DNA of 25,495 bases from Bacteroidales bacterium UBA4353 (GCA_002394025.1 DGSV01000069.1:1-25495), one strand, 5' to 3'. Counted from the stretch's first letter, positions 7,612 through 16,710 are shown. A program made the numbers and translations. The notes: generated by a model from the letters alone, not told the origin.

Positions 7612-9201
7612 TTAGTCTTGGCGCTGATAAATCCTGTGGTGCCAGTTCTTGAAACTGGTGCGCAGCACATAGCCGTGCGCCTCGATGCGCTGCTGTCGCA
7701 TTTTGTCGTTTTCGGCTACCACTATGAAGTCCGCCAAGCGGTTGTTGACGCAACTATCCTGGTCATGACGCATGGCCGGTGTCGCACCGCCTTGTATTCC
7801 GAAGTATTTGCATGCCGGCAGGGCTTCGGCGAAGATACCGTAGCCGTGGTTGCCGATGTTGTAGCATAGCAGCCGCGCATTATGTTTCTCGCCGATGACT
7901 TCGGCGCACATCTTGGCGCAGCGGCGTTCGTGGGTCGAACTACGGTCGTAGAGGTACGAACCATTGTACCATTTCTTGTTAGCGCCGAAAAATACCGCCG
8001 TGAGCAACAGCGGCAATGCGCATGCTATAGCGCCGAAAGTCTTGGCAGGCATAAAGTTAAACTCTGCCTTTTCAGTGCCACTCATGATACGAATACCGTG
8101 GTAGATAGATAAGGCGGTGAATATCATCATGATATGGCACGGAATATAATAGTACGTACGGGCAAACGAACCTAATACCAAAAGCATGCACAGCGTAGTG
8201 AGCAGCGGAAACCATTTATTGCGTTTGAGCCATAGAGGGGCTAACAGGCTGCCACTGACAAGGAGCAGAATATATGACCAGACATCGAAGCGTGTCAGTG
8301 TGGCGTGACCGCGGTCGGCCTTGGAGAGGTTGATGATAGTTATTAGCGTCTGGTAGAAATACTCGTCAAAGAATGCCACGAAAGCCCCAACACAGGCAAA
8401 ATATATCATGAAAGGAACGAAAATAGCTACAGCACCGGCTACGGCATAACCTATCACGAGCATTGCTGTCTTGGCGCCCGGATGGCGGCGCAGGGCTTCC
8501 TCAAGCATGAAAATGAACATCATGCCGCTCATCAGTGCTATGCTGTATTTGATGAGCAGTATGGCTCCTGCGCATACTCCGGCCCAGAAAAAATCACGGT
8601 AGAGAAGTCGTGTGTCCTGACTCCTTGCTCCTGATTCCTGACTCTTGATTCCTGACTCTTGATTCCTGACTCCTGACTCCTGATATATCATCCTGCAAGT
8701 GATGAAGAGTATTGCAGCGAGGAATGGCAAGGCTATTTCCTCGCTTTTGTCGTCATAAAGAATCAGCGGACATAGCATAACGGGAATTATGGCTATATTA
8801 ATCCAGAAAGCTGATTTGATATTCTCGGTGAAAATCCGTACCGTGCGTAGAAGGAAGTAGAGAGTAAAGCAGTAGGCAATGCTGTTGATAATGAATATTC
8901 CGAAATAGCTCTGCGGAGTTATCAGATATGCGATACCATAGAGCAGCCATAGCAGTGGACCTTTGCTGTCGGCGAATTCCACGTAGGGTATAAAGCCATT
9001 CATCCATGCCCTACCGCAATCGTAAAACCATGCCGAGTCATGGCGCTGATGGCGGTAGCGGGCGCAAAACATATCGTGCATGGGGGTGTCAACGGACACG
9101 AACCAATAGGCTATGATGAATAGCACGCATAGCAGGGTGAAATAGCCCCAAAAGTTTTCTCGGGTCTCGAAGGAGGTGTCGTTTTTCAGAGTCTTGACCA
9201 T
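7612..9201 (-). CDS. GT-C-type integral membrane glycosyltransferase
   Basis: 529 aa with about ten or more membrane segments. The first periplasmic loop carries aspartates and the motif YVEFADSKGPLLW, typical of ArnT/PMT-like and related GT-C proteins, which take sugars from polyprenyl-phosphate donors and act on the outer face of the inner membrane. A soluble C-terminal part follows the last span. A low-complexity loop at about residues 173-197 (heptapeptide-like QESGVRN, QESGIKS, QESGARS) is encoded by a ten-unit 7-bp tandem repeat and lies between two spans. Start ATG 9201. It lies 86 nt downstream of the DPP IV gene on the same strand, separated by a CTAG repeat array, so co-transcription is possible. 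Acceptor unknown. Confidence 0.8.
   Translation of the reverse strand: MVKTLKNDTSFETRENFWGYFTLLCVLFIIAYWFVSVDTPMHDMFCARYRHQRHDSAWFYDCGRAWMNGFIPYVEFADSKGPLLWLLYGIAYLITPQSYFGIFIINSIAYCFTLYFLLRTVRIFTENIKSAFWINIAIIPVMLCPLILYDDKSEEIALPFLAAILFITCRMIYQESGVRNQESGIKSQESGARSQDTRLLYRDFFWAGVCAGAILLIKYSIALMSGMMFIFMLEEALRRHPGAKTAMLVIGYAVAGAVAIFVPFMIYFACVGAFVAFFDEYFYQTLITIINLSKADRGHATLTRFDVWSYILLLVSGSLLAPLWLKRNKWFPLLTTLCMLLVLGSFARTYYYIPCHIMMIFTALSIYHGIRIMSGTEKAEFNFMPAKTFGAIACALPLLLTAVFFGANKKWYNGSYLYDRSSTHERRCAKMCAEVIGEKHNARLLCYNIGNHGYGIFAEALPACKYFGIQGGATPAMRHDQDSCVNNRLADFIVVAENDKMRQQRIEAHGYVLRTSFKNWHHRIYQRQD
8615..8684. repeat. Heptanucleotide tandem repeat inside a glycosyltransferase gene
   Basis: Ten 7-bp units, consensus TCCTGAC/T on the plus strand, run without interruption, with variants TCCTTGC (8622-8628) and TCTTGAT (8643-8649 and 8657-8663). 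Because 7 is not a multiple of 3, gain or loss of one or two units would frameshift the host gene; three units encode seven residues. Confidence 0.9.
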
Positions 9202-9225
9202 TGTTTTCTGCGGAGTATTTTTTTT

Positions 9226-9274
9226 CTAGCAAATCTAGTAAACCTAGTAAATCTGGCAAATCTAACAAATCCAG
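9226..9274. repeat. CTAG 9-bp tandem repeat, copy 3
   Basis: CTAG occurs at 9226, 9235 and 9244, then decayed units (CTGG at 9253, CTAA at 9262) keep the 9-bp spacing, e.g. CTAGTAAAT. It lies between the DPP IV stop and the GT-C start. Confidence 0.75.
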
Positions 9275-9287
9275 TCTTCCGGTTTTC

Positions 9288-11573
9288 TCAGCGTTTCAGT
9301 TGTTCTTCGAGGAATTTGATTTTCTGGTGATATAGATATTTGTGCGAGTTGCCTTGTCTGATATAGTGGTTCTCATCAGGGAATACTATGAGTTTAAAGT
9401 CCTTATCGGCTTCAATAAGTTGGTGGACATAGTTCATGCTGTTTTGGAAGTGAACGTTGTCATCTGCCGTTCCGCAAGCCAGCATAAGTGCTCCTGTAAG
9501 GTTTTTGGCGAGTGGCATGGTCGAACTGTTGAGGTATCCTTGGTCATTTTCCTGTGGTCGGTTCATATAGCGTTCTGTGTAAGCGCTGTCGTAGAAACGC
9601 CAATCGGTAACAGGCGCCACTGCTATTCCGGCTTTGAAGGGGTGGTCGGGTTGTCCCATGGTATAGAGCACTTGGAATCCTCCGTAGCTCCAACCCCAGA
9701 TGGCGATACGTGACTCATCAACGAAGTTGTATTTTGCGAACTCTTTGCCGGCTGATATTAGGTCTTCCGCTTCGAGTTTCCCAAGTTGCCCATAGGTTTT
9801 GTTACGCCATGCCGCGCCTCGCGCTCCCGAGCCGCGGGGGTCAATGCAAGCCACCACATAGCCTTGCTCCACAAGGTAGTATTCCCAGCCCGGGCGCCAG
9901 CGGTTGAGAACCATCTGCGACCCCGGACCGCTATACTGCAGCAGCACCAGCGGGCATTTGCGACCTGCGGTATCCTTGGGGATAAGCATCCAGCCGTCGA
10001 TGTCGTCGCGGCGTTCCGTGCGGAAGTGGAATATCTGTTTCTTGGGCAGGTTGAGGGCTGTCCAACGTTTCATGAACGACTTGTTGTCGAAAATAGTGCG
10101 CAACACTTTGCTTTTGTTGTCAACGACTTCGGCTTTCATGGGGTGTTCAAGACTGCTGTAGGAATCTATGAAGTATTTGAAGTTCGCCGAGAATTGCGCG
10201 CTATGCGTACCCTGCAGACTTGTGAGTGTGAAGACCTTCTTGGGGGCATTGATGTTAACCATGCGCACAATACGCTGCATTGGTGAGGGATCGGCGGACT
10301 GGTAGAAGACATTGCCCAATTCGTCAACACCATAGACGCGCGTCACTTCTGAAGCTCCAGAGGAGAGTAGCTGTTTCTTGGAACCTTGGGCGTCATAGAG
10401 GAAGAGATGTTTCCAACCATCCTGCTCACTCATCACTATCATGTAGCCGTCGTCGGTCCACAGCCAGTTGTCTATCATGCTGAAATCCACGGCACCGCCA
10501 CGACCGTCCTCATGATATATCGAGTGTGAGACGGTCGATTTTGGGTTGGCATAAAACATCTCAAGGCGTGTCTGCCGCCTGTTGAGGCGGAATATGGCGA
10601 GTTCGTCTGGAGAGGTGGTGAAACGCAGACGGGGTATATAACTGTCGTAGAGTTCCGGCAGCTGCATTTCCTTGATGGTCTTGTAGTATGTGTCATAGAC
10701 ATGCACCGAAGCCAAGGCATTGAAAGTTCCCGCTTTGGGGTAGCGGTAGGTGATGGCTGTGGGGTAGGGAACGACGATGTCGTTGGCTACTGCCGACCAT
10801 TGGTTGTGCCCTGTGCCTACGAGTGTGCCATAGTGCAGATAGGTATATAGCGGCACCTCGCTTTGGTCGAGTTTTACGAACGCCAGTTGTTTGCTATCAG
10901 GACTCCATGCCATGATGTTGTCGCACGCGAACTCCTCTTCATAGAGCCAGTCGGGCACACCATTGAGGATGTTGACACCATCGCCGTCGGTGGTGACTTG
11001 TATTTCGGAGTTGAATTCTATCTTATGGATAAAGATATTGCCCTCGCGCACGAAAGCCACGTAGCGCTTATCGGGAGAAAAAACAGGAGTCTGTTGCTTC
11101 CCTTTGGCAGACAGCGGACGCACCTCGCGGCGTTGGGTATCAACAAGATAGTAGTCGGCGCGAAAGGTGTGGCGGAAGATTTGTTCCCGATTGGTATATA
11201 TGAGCAGGTAGCGGTCGTTCTCAACCTCATTGTCAGCGCTCACGCGGGCTACGGCTCCCGGCATACCGGGCGTCAGGGGCAGCACAAAACCTTCTGCGGA
11301 AATACTGTTCTCAACGGCAGCACCATCGATGAGCAAGGTAAACTTCTTCTTATCGTAGAGGGTATTGCTCACCCTGCCTTTGGCAAAGTCATATTCGAGA
11401 ACAGAACCATCCTTGAGCATAGCGTAGTGGACACCATCGGCGGTAGGCTGAACACGAGGCATCGTCTGACCAAGGTAGGCATTGGCTATAAGACTATCAA
11501 GAAAAGCGTAATCGGCTGAAAATACAAGGCTTGAGAATAACAAGACTATGACTGTGAGTAAAGTCTTACGCAT
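9288..11573 (-). CDS. Dipeptidyl peptidase IV, S9 family
   Basis: 761 aa with a signal peptide (residues 1 to about 20). Residues ~40-520 look like the eight-bladed beta-propeller. DWLYEEEF (208-215) is the DPP IV double-Glu motif that holds the substrate N-terminus. The C-terminal alpha/beta hydrolase domain has the triad Ser629 (GWSYGG), Asp704 (GTADDNVHF) and His736 (DENHYI), in the standard S9B order. The enzyme removes Xaa-Pro or Xaa-Ala dipeptides from peptide N-termini in the periplasm or at the surface. The length matches bacterial DPP IV. All key residues are intact. Start ATG 11573 follows a strong promoter. It is transcribed divergently from the polysaccharide operon. Confidence 0.95.
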   Translation of the reverse strand: MRKTLLTVIVLLFSSLVFSADYAFLDSLIANAYLGQTMPRVQPTADGVHYAMLKDGSVLEYDFAKGRVSNTLYDKKKFTLLIDGAAVENSISAEGFVLPLTPGMPGAVARVSADNEVENDRYLLIYTNREQIFRHTFRADYYLVDTQRREVRPLSAKGKQQTPVFSPDKRYVAFVREGNIFIHKIEFNSEIQVTTDGDGVNILNGVPDWLYEEEFACDNIMAWSPDSKQLAFVKLDQSEVPLYTYLHYGTLVGTGHNQWSAVANDIVVPYPTAITYRYPKAGTFNALASVHVYDTYYKTIKEMQLPELYDSYIPRLRFTTSPDELAIFRLNRRQTRLEMFYANPKSTVSHSIYHEDGRGGAVDFSMIDNWLWTDDGYMIVMSEQDGWKHLFLYDAQGSKKQLLSSGASEVTRVYGVDELGNVFYQSADPSPMQRIVRMVNINAPKKVFTLTSLQGTHSAQFSANFKYFIDSYSSLEHPMKAEVVDNKSKVLRTIFDNKSFMKRWTALNLPKKQIFHFRTERRDDIDGWMLIPKDTAGRKCPLVLLQYSGPGSQMVLNRWRPGWEYYLVEQGYVVACIDPRGSGARGAAWRNKTYGQLGKLEAEDLISAGKEFAKYNFVDESRIAIWGWSYGGFQVLYTMGQPDHPFKAGIAVAPVTDWRFYDSAYTERYMNRPQENDQGYLNSSTMPLAKNLTGALMLACGTADDNVHFQNSMNYVHQLIEADKDFKLIVFPDENHYIRQGNSHKYLYHQKIKFLEEQLKR

Positions 11574-11609
11574 AATGTATATGGATTAGCAGATTAAATA
11601 ATTATTGAG

Positions 11610-11640
11610 CAAAGTTAATGCTTTTAATTGAATTAGCAAA
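11610..11640 (-). promoter_or_regulatory. Promoter for dipeptidyl peptidase IV
   Basis: On the minus strand TTTG (11640-11637), a 19-bp spacer and TAACTTTG (11617-11610) match both Bacteroidota promoter elements. Leader of about 30 nt before ATG 11573. Confidence 0.8.
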
Positions 11641-11670
11641 ACATTTCATACGTAAGGGTTTATTAAGCGG

Positions 11671-11704
11671 TTGTTGTCTGATAAGCAAAAAATTAGTAAC
11701 TTTG
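11671..11704 (+). promoter_or_regulatory. Promoter for the polysaccharide operon
   Basis: TTGTTG (11671-11676), a 20-bp spacer and TAACTTTG (11697-11704) are visible. This box argues against the longer reading frame starting at 11618 and for ATG 11720 as the start. Confidence 0.8.
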
Positions 11705-11719
11705 CGCCTAATAACACGT

Positions 11720-12718
11720 ATGTCAGCCATTGATTTGAGATATAACTATGTGATAGTTGGCAGCGAGGGCTACTACCTTGTTGGCTATCGTGATATTATG
11801 GGGCTTGATAACGTGGCGTATTTCACGGATTTCTATAGTGGTTTCGACACTGCCGTTGACCGCTGTCTGGTGCGATGGAACTTTTCGCGTAAGCTCAACA
11901 GCATTGTCTCCACTCCCTTCTCGCGCTATGTGTTTCCGAGGCTCTATCCGCATCGCTTCAGTGACGATAAACCCCTGTGCTACGTGTTTTTCGGCAATAG
12001 GCAGTATGTTTATCAAACCCCCTATCTCGACTATTTGAGGCATACCCAATCTGATGTCAGGCTTGTGCTGTATATGCAGGACCTTGTGGAGCGTAATGCC
12101 GAGTTATGTTTTGATGCTGTACGCGGAAAGTTCGACCTTCTGCTCAGTTACGACAGCGGTGATGCCGAGCGCTATGGCATGACTTACTATCCGACACCGA
12201 TGTCATGCGTAGCCCTGCCTGACGCTGATGACCTGCCGCATAGTGATGTATATTTCTGCGGCTATGCCAAGAACCGCTATGAGGTGCTGCATGAGCTATT
12301 CCGAAAGTGTGTTGAACGAGGACTTAAGGCGGATTTCAATATCATAGGTATGCCAACGCACGCACCGCGATTGCCGGGAATTACATATTCCGACAAACCG
12401 ATAAATTATGCTGACAATCTCCGTCATATAGCCCGTACGCGGTGTATTCTGGAAGTTATGCAGAGTGGTGCCAACGGATTTACGCCGCGGGCTTGGGAAA
12501 GCATAGTATTCGACAAACACCTGCTCACCGACAATGCGGCATTTCTCAACTCAGAATACAGCTACTCGCAGGGACATCACGGCATAGAACTGCTGGATGG
12601 TGATAATGCCCCGCAGGTCATCAGCGCCGATGTGCAATATCCCGACACGCTCAAACACAGGCTATCACCTGTCAGGTTGTTGCAATTTATTGATAAAAAC
12701 TTATCATTGATGCAATGA
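11720..12718 (+). CDS. Putative GT-B-type glycosyltransferase
   Basis: 332 aa from ATG 11720, starting MSAIDLRYNY. There is no signal peptide or membrane segment, so it is cytosolic. The N-terminal half has short beta/alpha stretches. The C-terminal half carries CILEVMQSGANGFTPRAWES (about 257-276), then DKHLLTDN, resembling the donor-binding region of CgeB-like or lipopolysaccharide-core GT-B enzymes. No strict EX7E motif is seen, so the call rests on this region and on context: it is the first of four genes in a surface polysaccharide operon. Its stop overlaps the polymerase start (ATGA, 12715-12718). The sugar is unknown. Confidence 0.65.
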   Translation: MSAIDLRYNYVIVGSEGYYLVGYRDIMGLDNVAYFTDFYSGFDTAVDRCLVRWNFSRKLNSIVSTPFSRYVFPRLYPHRFSDDKPLCYVFFGNRQYVYQTPYLDYLRHTQSDVRLVLYMQDLVERNAELCFDAVRGKFDLLLSYDSGDAERYGMTYYPTPMSCVALPDADDLPHSDVYFCGYAKNRYEVLHELFRKCVERGLKADFNIIGMPTHAPRLPGITYSDKPINYADNLRHIARTRCILEVMQSGANGFTPRAWESIVFDKHLLTDNAAFLNSEYSYSQGHHGIELLDGDNAPQVISADVQYPDTLKHRLSPVRLLQFIDKNLSLMQ

Positions 12719-13980
12719 TTTTTGTGCCTTTCATATATTTTTCTCTTCTCTCGCTGCTGATATATCGCCGTCGGCGAGGCATCGATATGGCGCTGGTGAT
12801 ATCGCTGATATACGCCGCAATGGGTTTTTTTGCCATATTCAATGATGCCTTGGGTTTGCGCTACGACGATGTCTTGGACTATGTTATCTCGCCCCGCGCC
12901 ACGGTAGCGTATTGCGGTCTGCTCACGCTATGCCTCGTGCCTTTTATCGCCAATAGCAACTTATCCATCACGAGCCTCAAGCCTGTGCGCTATGAGATGG
13001 TGTTGCGCGCCACGGCATGGGTGGCGGCATTGTGGTTTGTGGTAACTTTTGCTATGCGTTTCAGACCTATGATAAGTGTGCTCACAGGCGATATGAATGA
13101 ACATCGTGAGGCATTGTATGTAGGCGATGTTGAGGAGAGTTGGATGGAGACGCTGCCAAGCATAATCAGGGTGCCGATAGCAATCGCAAATTCAATATTC
13201 GGATGTAGTTGGACACTGATATTTCTCGCCTTTTACTCACTTTACGTGCAAAAGATGCCGTTGCGCTACTTCCTGATGTTTATGATGGCGTCGCTTTCGG
13301 CTCCAGTGGACGGGGTGCTGATGGCAGACCGAAGCGTCACCACATACTGGATTATGTCATTTGCGTCTATGTATCTGCTCTTCCGCAATTATATGACCAA
13401 AGCCGAAAAAGTCAAAATGATAGTTGCCGGTTTGTCAATAGTTGGGGTTTTGGCGACATATCTGGTAGCCTTGACGGTGGCGCGTTTCAGTTATCGCGAC
13501 TATGGCGAGGTATCGGGCACCGAGGGCGGCGTGATATCATACCTCGGGCAGGGATTTGTGAATTTCTGTTATTTCTATGATAACTACGAACCTCCATTCA
13601 TGCATCTCGGCGTCGTATTTCCCTTCACTGTCCAATACTTCTTCGGAATACCTACAGGAGCAGTGTTAATCCAACAGACGATGACGGAACTCACGGGTAT
13701 CTTTACAGGAGTGTTTTACACCTTTATAGGGCATATCATCATAGGCGCCGGCAAAGAAGTCGCCATAGCTTATTGCGTGGTATATGCTCTGACGGGTTTT
13801 GTGGCGCTGCGCATGATATGCCGTAAACATGAGGCTTCGGCACTGCAGATGTGCGTCTATTTCGCATACTCGTCGGTGATGCTGCTCGGACCATTTACAC
13901 ATTACTATACATCGGCAAGAAAAACAGCAGGACTCGTCATAGTACTCTTGTTATTGCTCATAGCAGGTAAAAAATCATGA
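12715..13980 (+). CDS. O-antigen/exopolysaccharide polymerase-like membrane protein
   Basis: 421 aa with about ten predicted membrane segments and a large extracytoplasmic loop in the middle. Wzy-type proteins join repeat units on the periplasmic face using polyprenyl-diphosphate-linked oligosaccharides. They have little sequence conservation, so the call rests on topology and position between glycosyltransferase genes. It overlaps both neighbours by ATGA junctions (12715-12718 and 13977-13980), showing tight translational coupling. No flippase (Wzx) gene is in the window, so the export partner must lie elsewhere. Confidence 0.7.
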   Translation: MIFVPFIYFSLLSLLIYRRRRGIDMALVISLIYAAMGFFAIFNDALGLRYDDVLDYVISPRATVAYCGLLTLCLVPFIANSNLSITSLKPVRYEMVLRATAWVAALWFVVTFAMRFRPMISVLTGDMNEHREALYVGDVEESWMETLPSIIRVPIAIANSIFGCSWTLIFLAFYSLYVQKMPLRYFLMFMMASLSAPVDGVLMADRSVTTYWIMSFASMYLLFRNYMTKAEKVKMIVAGLSIVGVLATYLVALTVARFSYRDYGEVSGTEGGVISYLGQGFVNFCYFYDNYEPPFMHLGVVFPFTVQYFFGIPTGAVLIQQTMTELTGIFTGVFYTFIGHIIIGAGKEVAIAYCVVYALTGFVALRMICRKHEASALQMCVYFAYSSVMLLGPFTHYYTSARKTAGLVIVLLLLLIAGKKS

Positions 13981-15215
13981 AGATAGCTTTCGTAACATCG
14001 TCATTCTACAGAGGGGGCATAACAACTTATGCTCTTGAAGTAATCAAGGCTTTAGCCACTGATAATGAAGTGTATGTCATAGCCGGCAGTGTGGGAGACA
14101 ATACCTTTGAAACTGAGAATGTCAAGGTGTTGAATTGTGAGAGCGGTGACACTTCAATGGCTAACGTGCGGCGCCTATTGCAAATACTCAATAGTGTTGT
14201 GCGTCCCGATGTGATTATCAATAGCTTCAGCGCGCTGATGGCACTCGCGGCACCATACGTCAGCAACGATGTGAAGATAGTAACAATAAGTCATAGTAAG
14301 TGCTTTATGGAAGCCGATATAGCATGCGCCAATAAGCGATTTGTGGATTACGTCATAGCACTGTCAAACTTTAATGCCGAATACCTGCGCGACAAATACG
14401 ATATGCCAAGCGAGAAGCTAAAAGTTGTCTATAACTTTTTCGGCAGCACGCCGGATGCAGGTAACATCTTGACCGCCAAACTCCGGCGGCGACCGCTGCG
14501 AATCGTATATGCAGGAGGTACTGCACCTGCCAAAAATCCGGGACTCGTGTTGCGGATTATCAACGGATTGGTAGATACAGACCTCGAGTTTGAGTTTATA
14601 TTCCTCGGAGGCAAACAGCCCCCTTTTCATGCCCTGCAACCCTTCAAGTCTGTTGAGCAGCTCGTCAAAAGTGATAAACGCGTAACATTCACAGGCAAGG
14701 TGAACCACGAGACAGCAAAAGACATCATAGCCTCGGCAAACATCGTGCTTATGCCATCGCGCATGGAGGGCTGCCCGATGGCTATGCTCGAAGCCATGCG
14801 AACAGGATGTATCGTAATTACATCGGATGATAAGACAGCATGCCGTGAAATCGTTGAAAACGAAAAAATAGGGGTAGTAGTTTGCGGCACCAATGCTGAC
14901 GACTATGCCCGGGCAATAGCGCAAATAGTGGAGCACCATGACGACTATCTGGAATACTACGATCGTTGCCACAAGGCTTTTCTGAAAAACTTCTCGCAAG
15001 ATAAATGGCTGCGTGATATGGCAAGCATATTCAGCCAATCGCCTATGACGCATGACCTCCGTCGCCAATCGCTCACGACATTCCAATACCACATGGAACG
15101 TTGTGTTCTGCTCGCCAAGTTGATAGTCAGCAGACTGCAAAAAATCTTCATGCTGCAGTTGCCATCTGCCAAAGCGCTGTTGCTGATGTATCTCAAGTCA
15201 CATAAAAACCATTGA
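13977..15215 (+). CDS. Family 4 glycosyltransferase
   Basis: 412 aa, GT-B fold. The N-terminus, KIAFVTSSFYRGGITTYALE, has the glycine-rich acceptor-domain loop. The C-terminal Rossmann half shows YAGGTAPAKNP, FTGKV and MPSRMEGCPMAMLEAM with the EX7E pair Glu264 and Glu272, which binds the nucleotide-sugar. It is cytosolic and probably acts at the membrane on a lipid-linked glycan. The last ~50 residues are basic and partly hydrophobic, possibly a membrane contact. It overlaps the polymerase stop by 4 nt and is followed by the next GT4 after 4 nt. Confidence 0.9.
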   Translation: MKIAFVTSSFYRGGITTYALEVIKALATDNEVYVIAGSVGDNTFETENVKVLNCESGDTSMANVRRLLQILNSVVRPDVIINSFSALMALAAPYVSNDVKIVTISHSKCFMEADIACANKRFVDYVIALSNFNAEYLRDKYDMPSEKLKVVYNFFGSTPDAGNILTAKLRRRPLRIVYAGGTAPAKNPGLVLRIINGLVDTDLEFEFIFLGGKQPPFHALQPFKSVEQLVKSDKRVTFTGKVNHETAKDIIASANIVLMPSRMEGCPMAMLEAMRTGCIVITSDDKTACREIVENEKIGVVVCGTNADDYARAIAQIVEHHDDYLEYYDRCHKAFLKNFSQDKWLRDMASIFSQSPMTHDLRRQSLTTFQYHMERCVLLAKLIVSRLQKIFMLQLPSAKALLLMYLKSHKNH

Positions 15216-15219
15216 CGCG

Positions 15220-16308
15220 ATGCGCATACTCCATATCATACCCGACTATTTTAATACCAACCTCTATCGACTGCTTATTGCCGCGCAGCACTCCTATTGT
15301 GAAACGCGCGTGTATGCTATGGATAATGTGTTCAGACAGTGCGATGAACCTGAAATCTATTGCGCCCCTAAAGCTTTCTCGTCATTGCAGCGATTGCTAT
15401 TCTTTCCTAAACAAAAAACACTATTAGATGACATAGAGCGCAGGCGCTTATTTCATGACATAGATGTAATACACGCCCACACACTGTTCTCGAGCGGCAA
15501 CGTGGCGTATAACCTGCACCGCAAATATGGCATTCCGTATGTCGTTGCCGTGCGCGACACCGATGTTAACGTCTTCATGCGCTATATGCTGCATCTCAGA
15601 CCTCTTGGCAGAAAAATAGCCGCCAATGCCGCAAAAATAATATTCATATCACCGGCATACCGCGATGCCATGTGTGGCAGATATTTTGATGAATACTGTG
15701 CGGCAAAGTCCGTAGTTCTGCCAAACGGCATTGATGATATATTTCTCTGTCAAGGAACTCCGCGCAGTCTTGAAGGTCATGAATTGAAGCTGATTTGTGT
15801 AGGACAGATAACAAAACGCAAAAATGTGGAAACGACACTCCGTGTTGTTGATACTCTTGTCAGCCAAGGCCGTAAGGTGACGCTAACGCTTGTGGGTAAT
15901 GTTCATGATGAGCCCTACCGCGACATGATAGAGCAGCGACCATACTGCAGGTGGTTTCCGCACTGCGCAAAAGAAGACGTGCTGAAACATTTGCGCCGTA
16001 ACGACATCTTCATCATGCCGTCGCACACAGAAACCTTCGGACTGGTGTATGCCGAAGCCATAAGTCAGGGATTGCCGGTGATATACACACGAGGGCAGGG
16101 ATTTGACGGTCACTTTGCGGATGGAGAAGTGGGCTTTGCGGTTCCCGACAATGATGTGGATTATATAGTGCGGAAAATCGAGGATATAGAAGCCGACTAT
16201 AACGCCATGTCTGTGCGATGCGTGGCGGCGGCACAGCGTTTCAACTGGCACGCGTTAGCGCGGCAATACTCCCTAATCTACAGCCAAGCTGTAGACACCG
16301 CCAAATAG
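15220..16308 (+). CDS. Family 4 glycosyltransferase
   Basis: 362 aa, GT-B fold. The N-terminus, MRILHIIPDYFNTNLYRLL, and DVIHAHTLFSSG match the acceptor domain. The C-terminal half has LICVGQITKRKN, LVGN and PSHTETFGLVYAEAISQGLP with EX7E Glu271 and Glu279. It is the last gene of the operon that begins at 11720 and starts 4 nt after the previous stop. A hairpin terminator follows within 60 nt. Which sugar it adds cannot be told; two GT4 enzymes plus the first gene suggest a short repeat unit, or that other transferases are encoded elsewhere. Confidence 0.92.
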   Translation: MRILHIIPDYFNTNLYRLLIAAQHSYCETRVYAMDNVFRQCDEPEIYCAPKAFSSLQRLLFFPKQKTLLDDIERRRLFHDIDVIHAHTLFSSGNVAYNLHRKYGIPYVVAVRDTDVNVFMRYMLHLRPLGRKIAANAAKIIFISPAYRDAMCGRYFDEYCAAKSVVLPNGIDDIFLCQGTPRSLEGHELKLICVGQITKRKNVETTLRVVDTLVSQGRKVTLTLVGNVHDEPYRDMIEQRPYCRWFPHCAKEDVLKHLRRNDIFIMPSHTETFGLVYAEAISQGLPVIYTRGQGFDGHFADGEVGFAVPDNDVDYIVRKIEDIEADYNAMSVRCVAAAQRFNWHALARQYSLIYSQAVDTAK

Positions 16309-16345
16309 TAAAATACTTAAATAGTAAATGGTTTGACTCTCTGTG

Positions 16346-16370
16346 GGGACACGCCGTAGCGTGTCCCTTT
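16346..16370 (+). terminator. Terminator of the polysaccharide operon
   Basis: A perfect 9-bp stem, GGGACACGC (16346-16354) and GCGTGTCCC (16359-16367), with loop CGTA, is followed by TTTACGATATTT. Confidence 0.8.
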
Positions 16371-16376
16371 ACGATA

Positions 16377-16461
16377 TTTAAGAAGTTGAGAAGTTTAAGA
16401 AGTTGAGGAGTTTAAGAAGTTGAGAAGTTTAAGAAGTTGAGAAGTTTAAGAAGTTGAGAAG
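16377..16461. repeat. 17-bp tandem repeat, five units
   Basis: Five consecutive units of TTTAAGAAGTTGAGAAG begin at 16377, 16394, 16411, 16428 and 16445; only the second has a visible change (GAGGAG). It lies in the non-coding stretch after the operon terminator. Confidence 0.92.
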
Positions 16462-16464
16462 TTG

Positions 16465-16633
16465 AGACATTAGATTTGACTTGGCGTGTCAGTACTTGCA
16501 AAAGGCTCAATGGCTATAGGAGTAAGAAGTTGAGAAGTTAAGACATTAGATTTGACTCGGGGTGTCCGTACTTGCAAAAGAATCAATGGCTATAGGAGTA
16601 AGAAGTTGAGAAGTTGAGACTATAGATTTGACA
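16465..16633. repeat. 76-bp tandem repeat, two units plus a partial third
   Basis: Units start at 16465, 16541 and 16617 (AGACATTAGATTTGAC, the third reading AGACTATAGATTTGAC). Each full unit contains GTACTTGCAAAAG and CAATGGCTATAGGAGTAAG and ends with AAGAAGTTGAGAAGTT, the core of the adjacent 17-bp repeat. The larger unit has captured the smaller one. Confidence 0.9.
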
Positions 16634-16663
16634 CGGATTGGCTAGCAAGGAGTGCGTCAGCCG

Positions 16664-16710
16664 CTCCTCCCCTCGATAAGGGGAGGTGGCACGCAGTGCC
16701 GGAGGGGTAG
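16664..16710. repeat. REP-like palindromic element
   Basis: CCTCCCC (16666-16672) pairs with GGGGAGG (16680-16686), followed by GGCAC GCA GTGCC (16688-16700) and then GGAGGGG, which could replace the first GGGGAGG. It is GC-rich in an AT-rich gap and has the look of a dispersed palindromic element. The rest of the gap (16711-16833) is AT-rich with no gene seen. Confidence 0.6.

Noticed and set aside
10863..11519. 218-codon plus-strand frame opposite the DPP IV gene
   Set aside because: Long antisense shadow of a well-supported S9 peptidase with intact triad; no promoter or family features.
11618..11719. N-terminal extension of the first polysaccharide operon gene
   Set aside because: The promoter boxes at 11671-11704 lie inside this extension, so ATG 11720 is the better start.
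14418..15140. 240-codon minus-strand frame opposite the first GT4 gene
   Set aside because: Antisense shadow of a gene with clear GT4 motifs in a tight operon.
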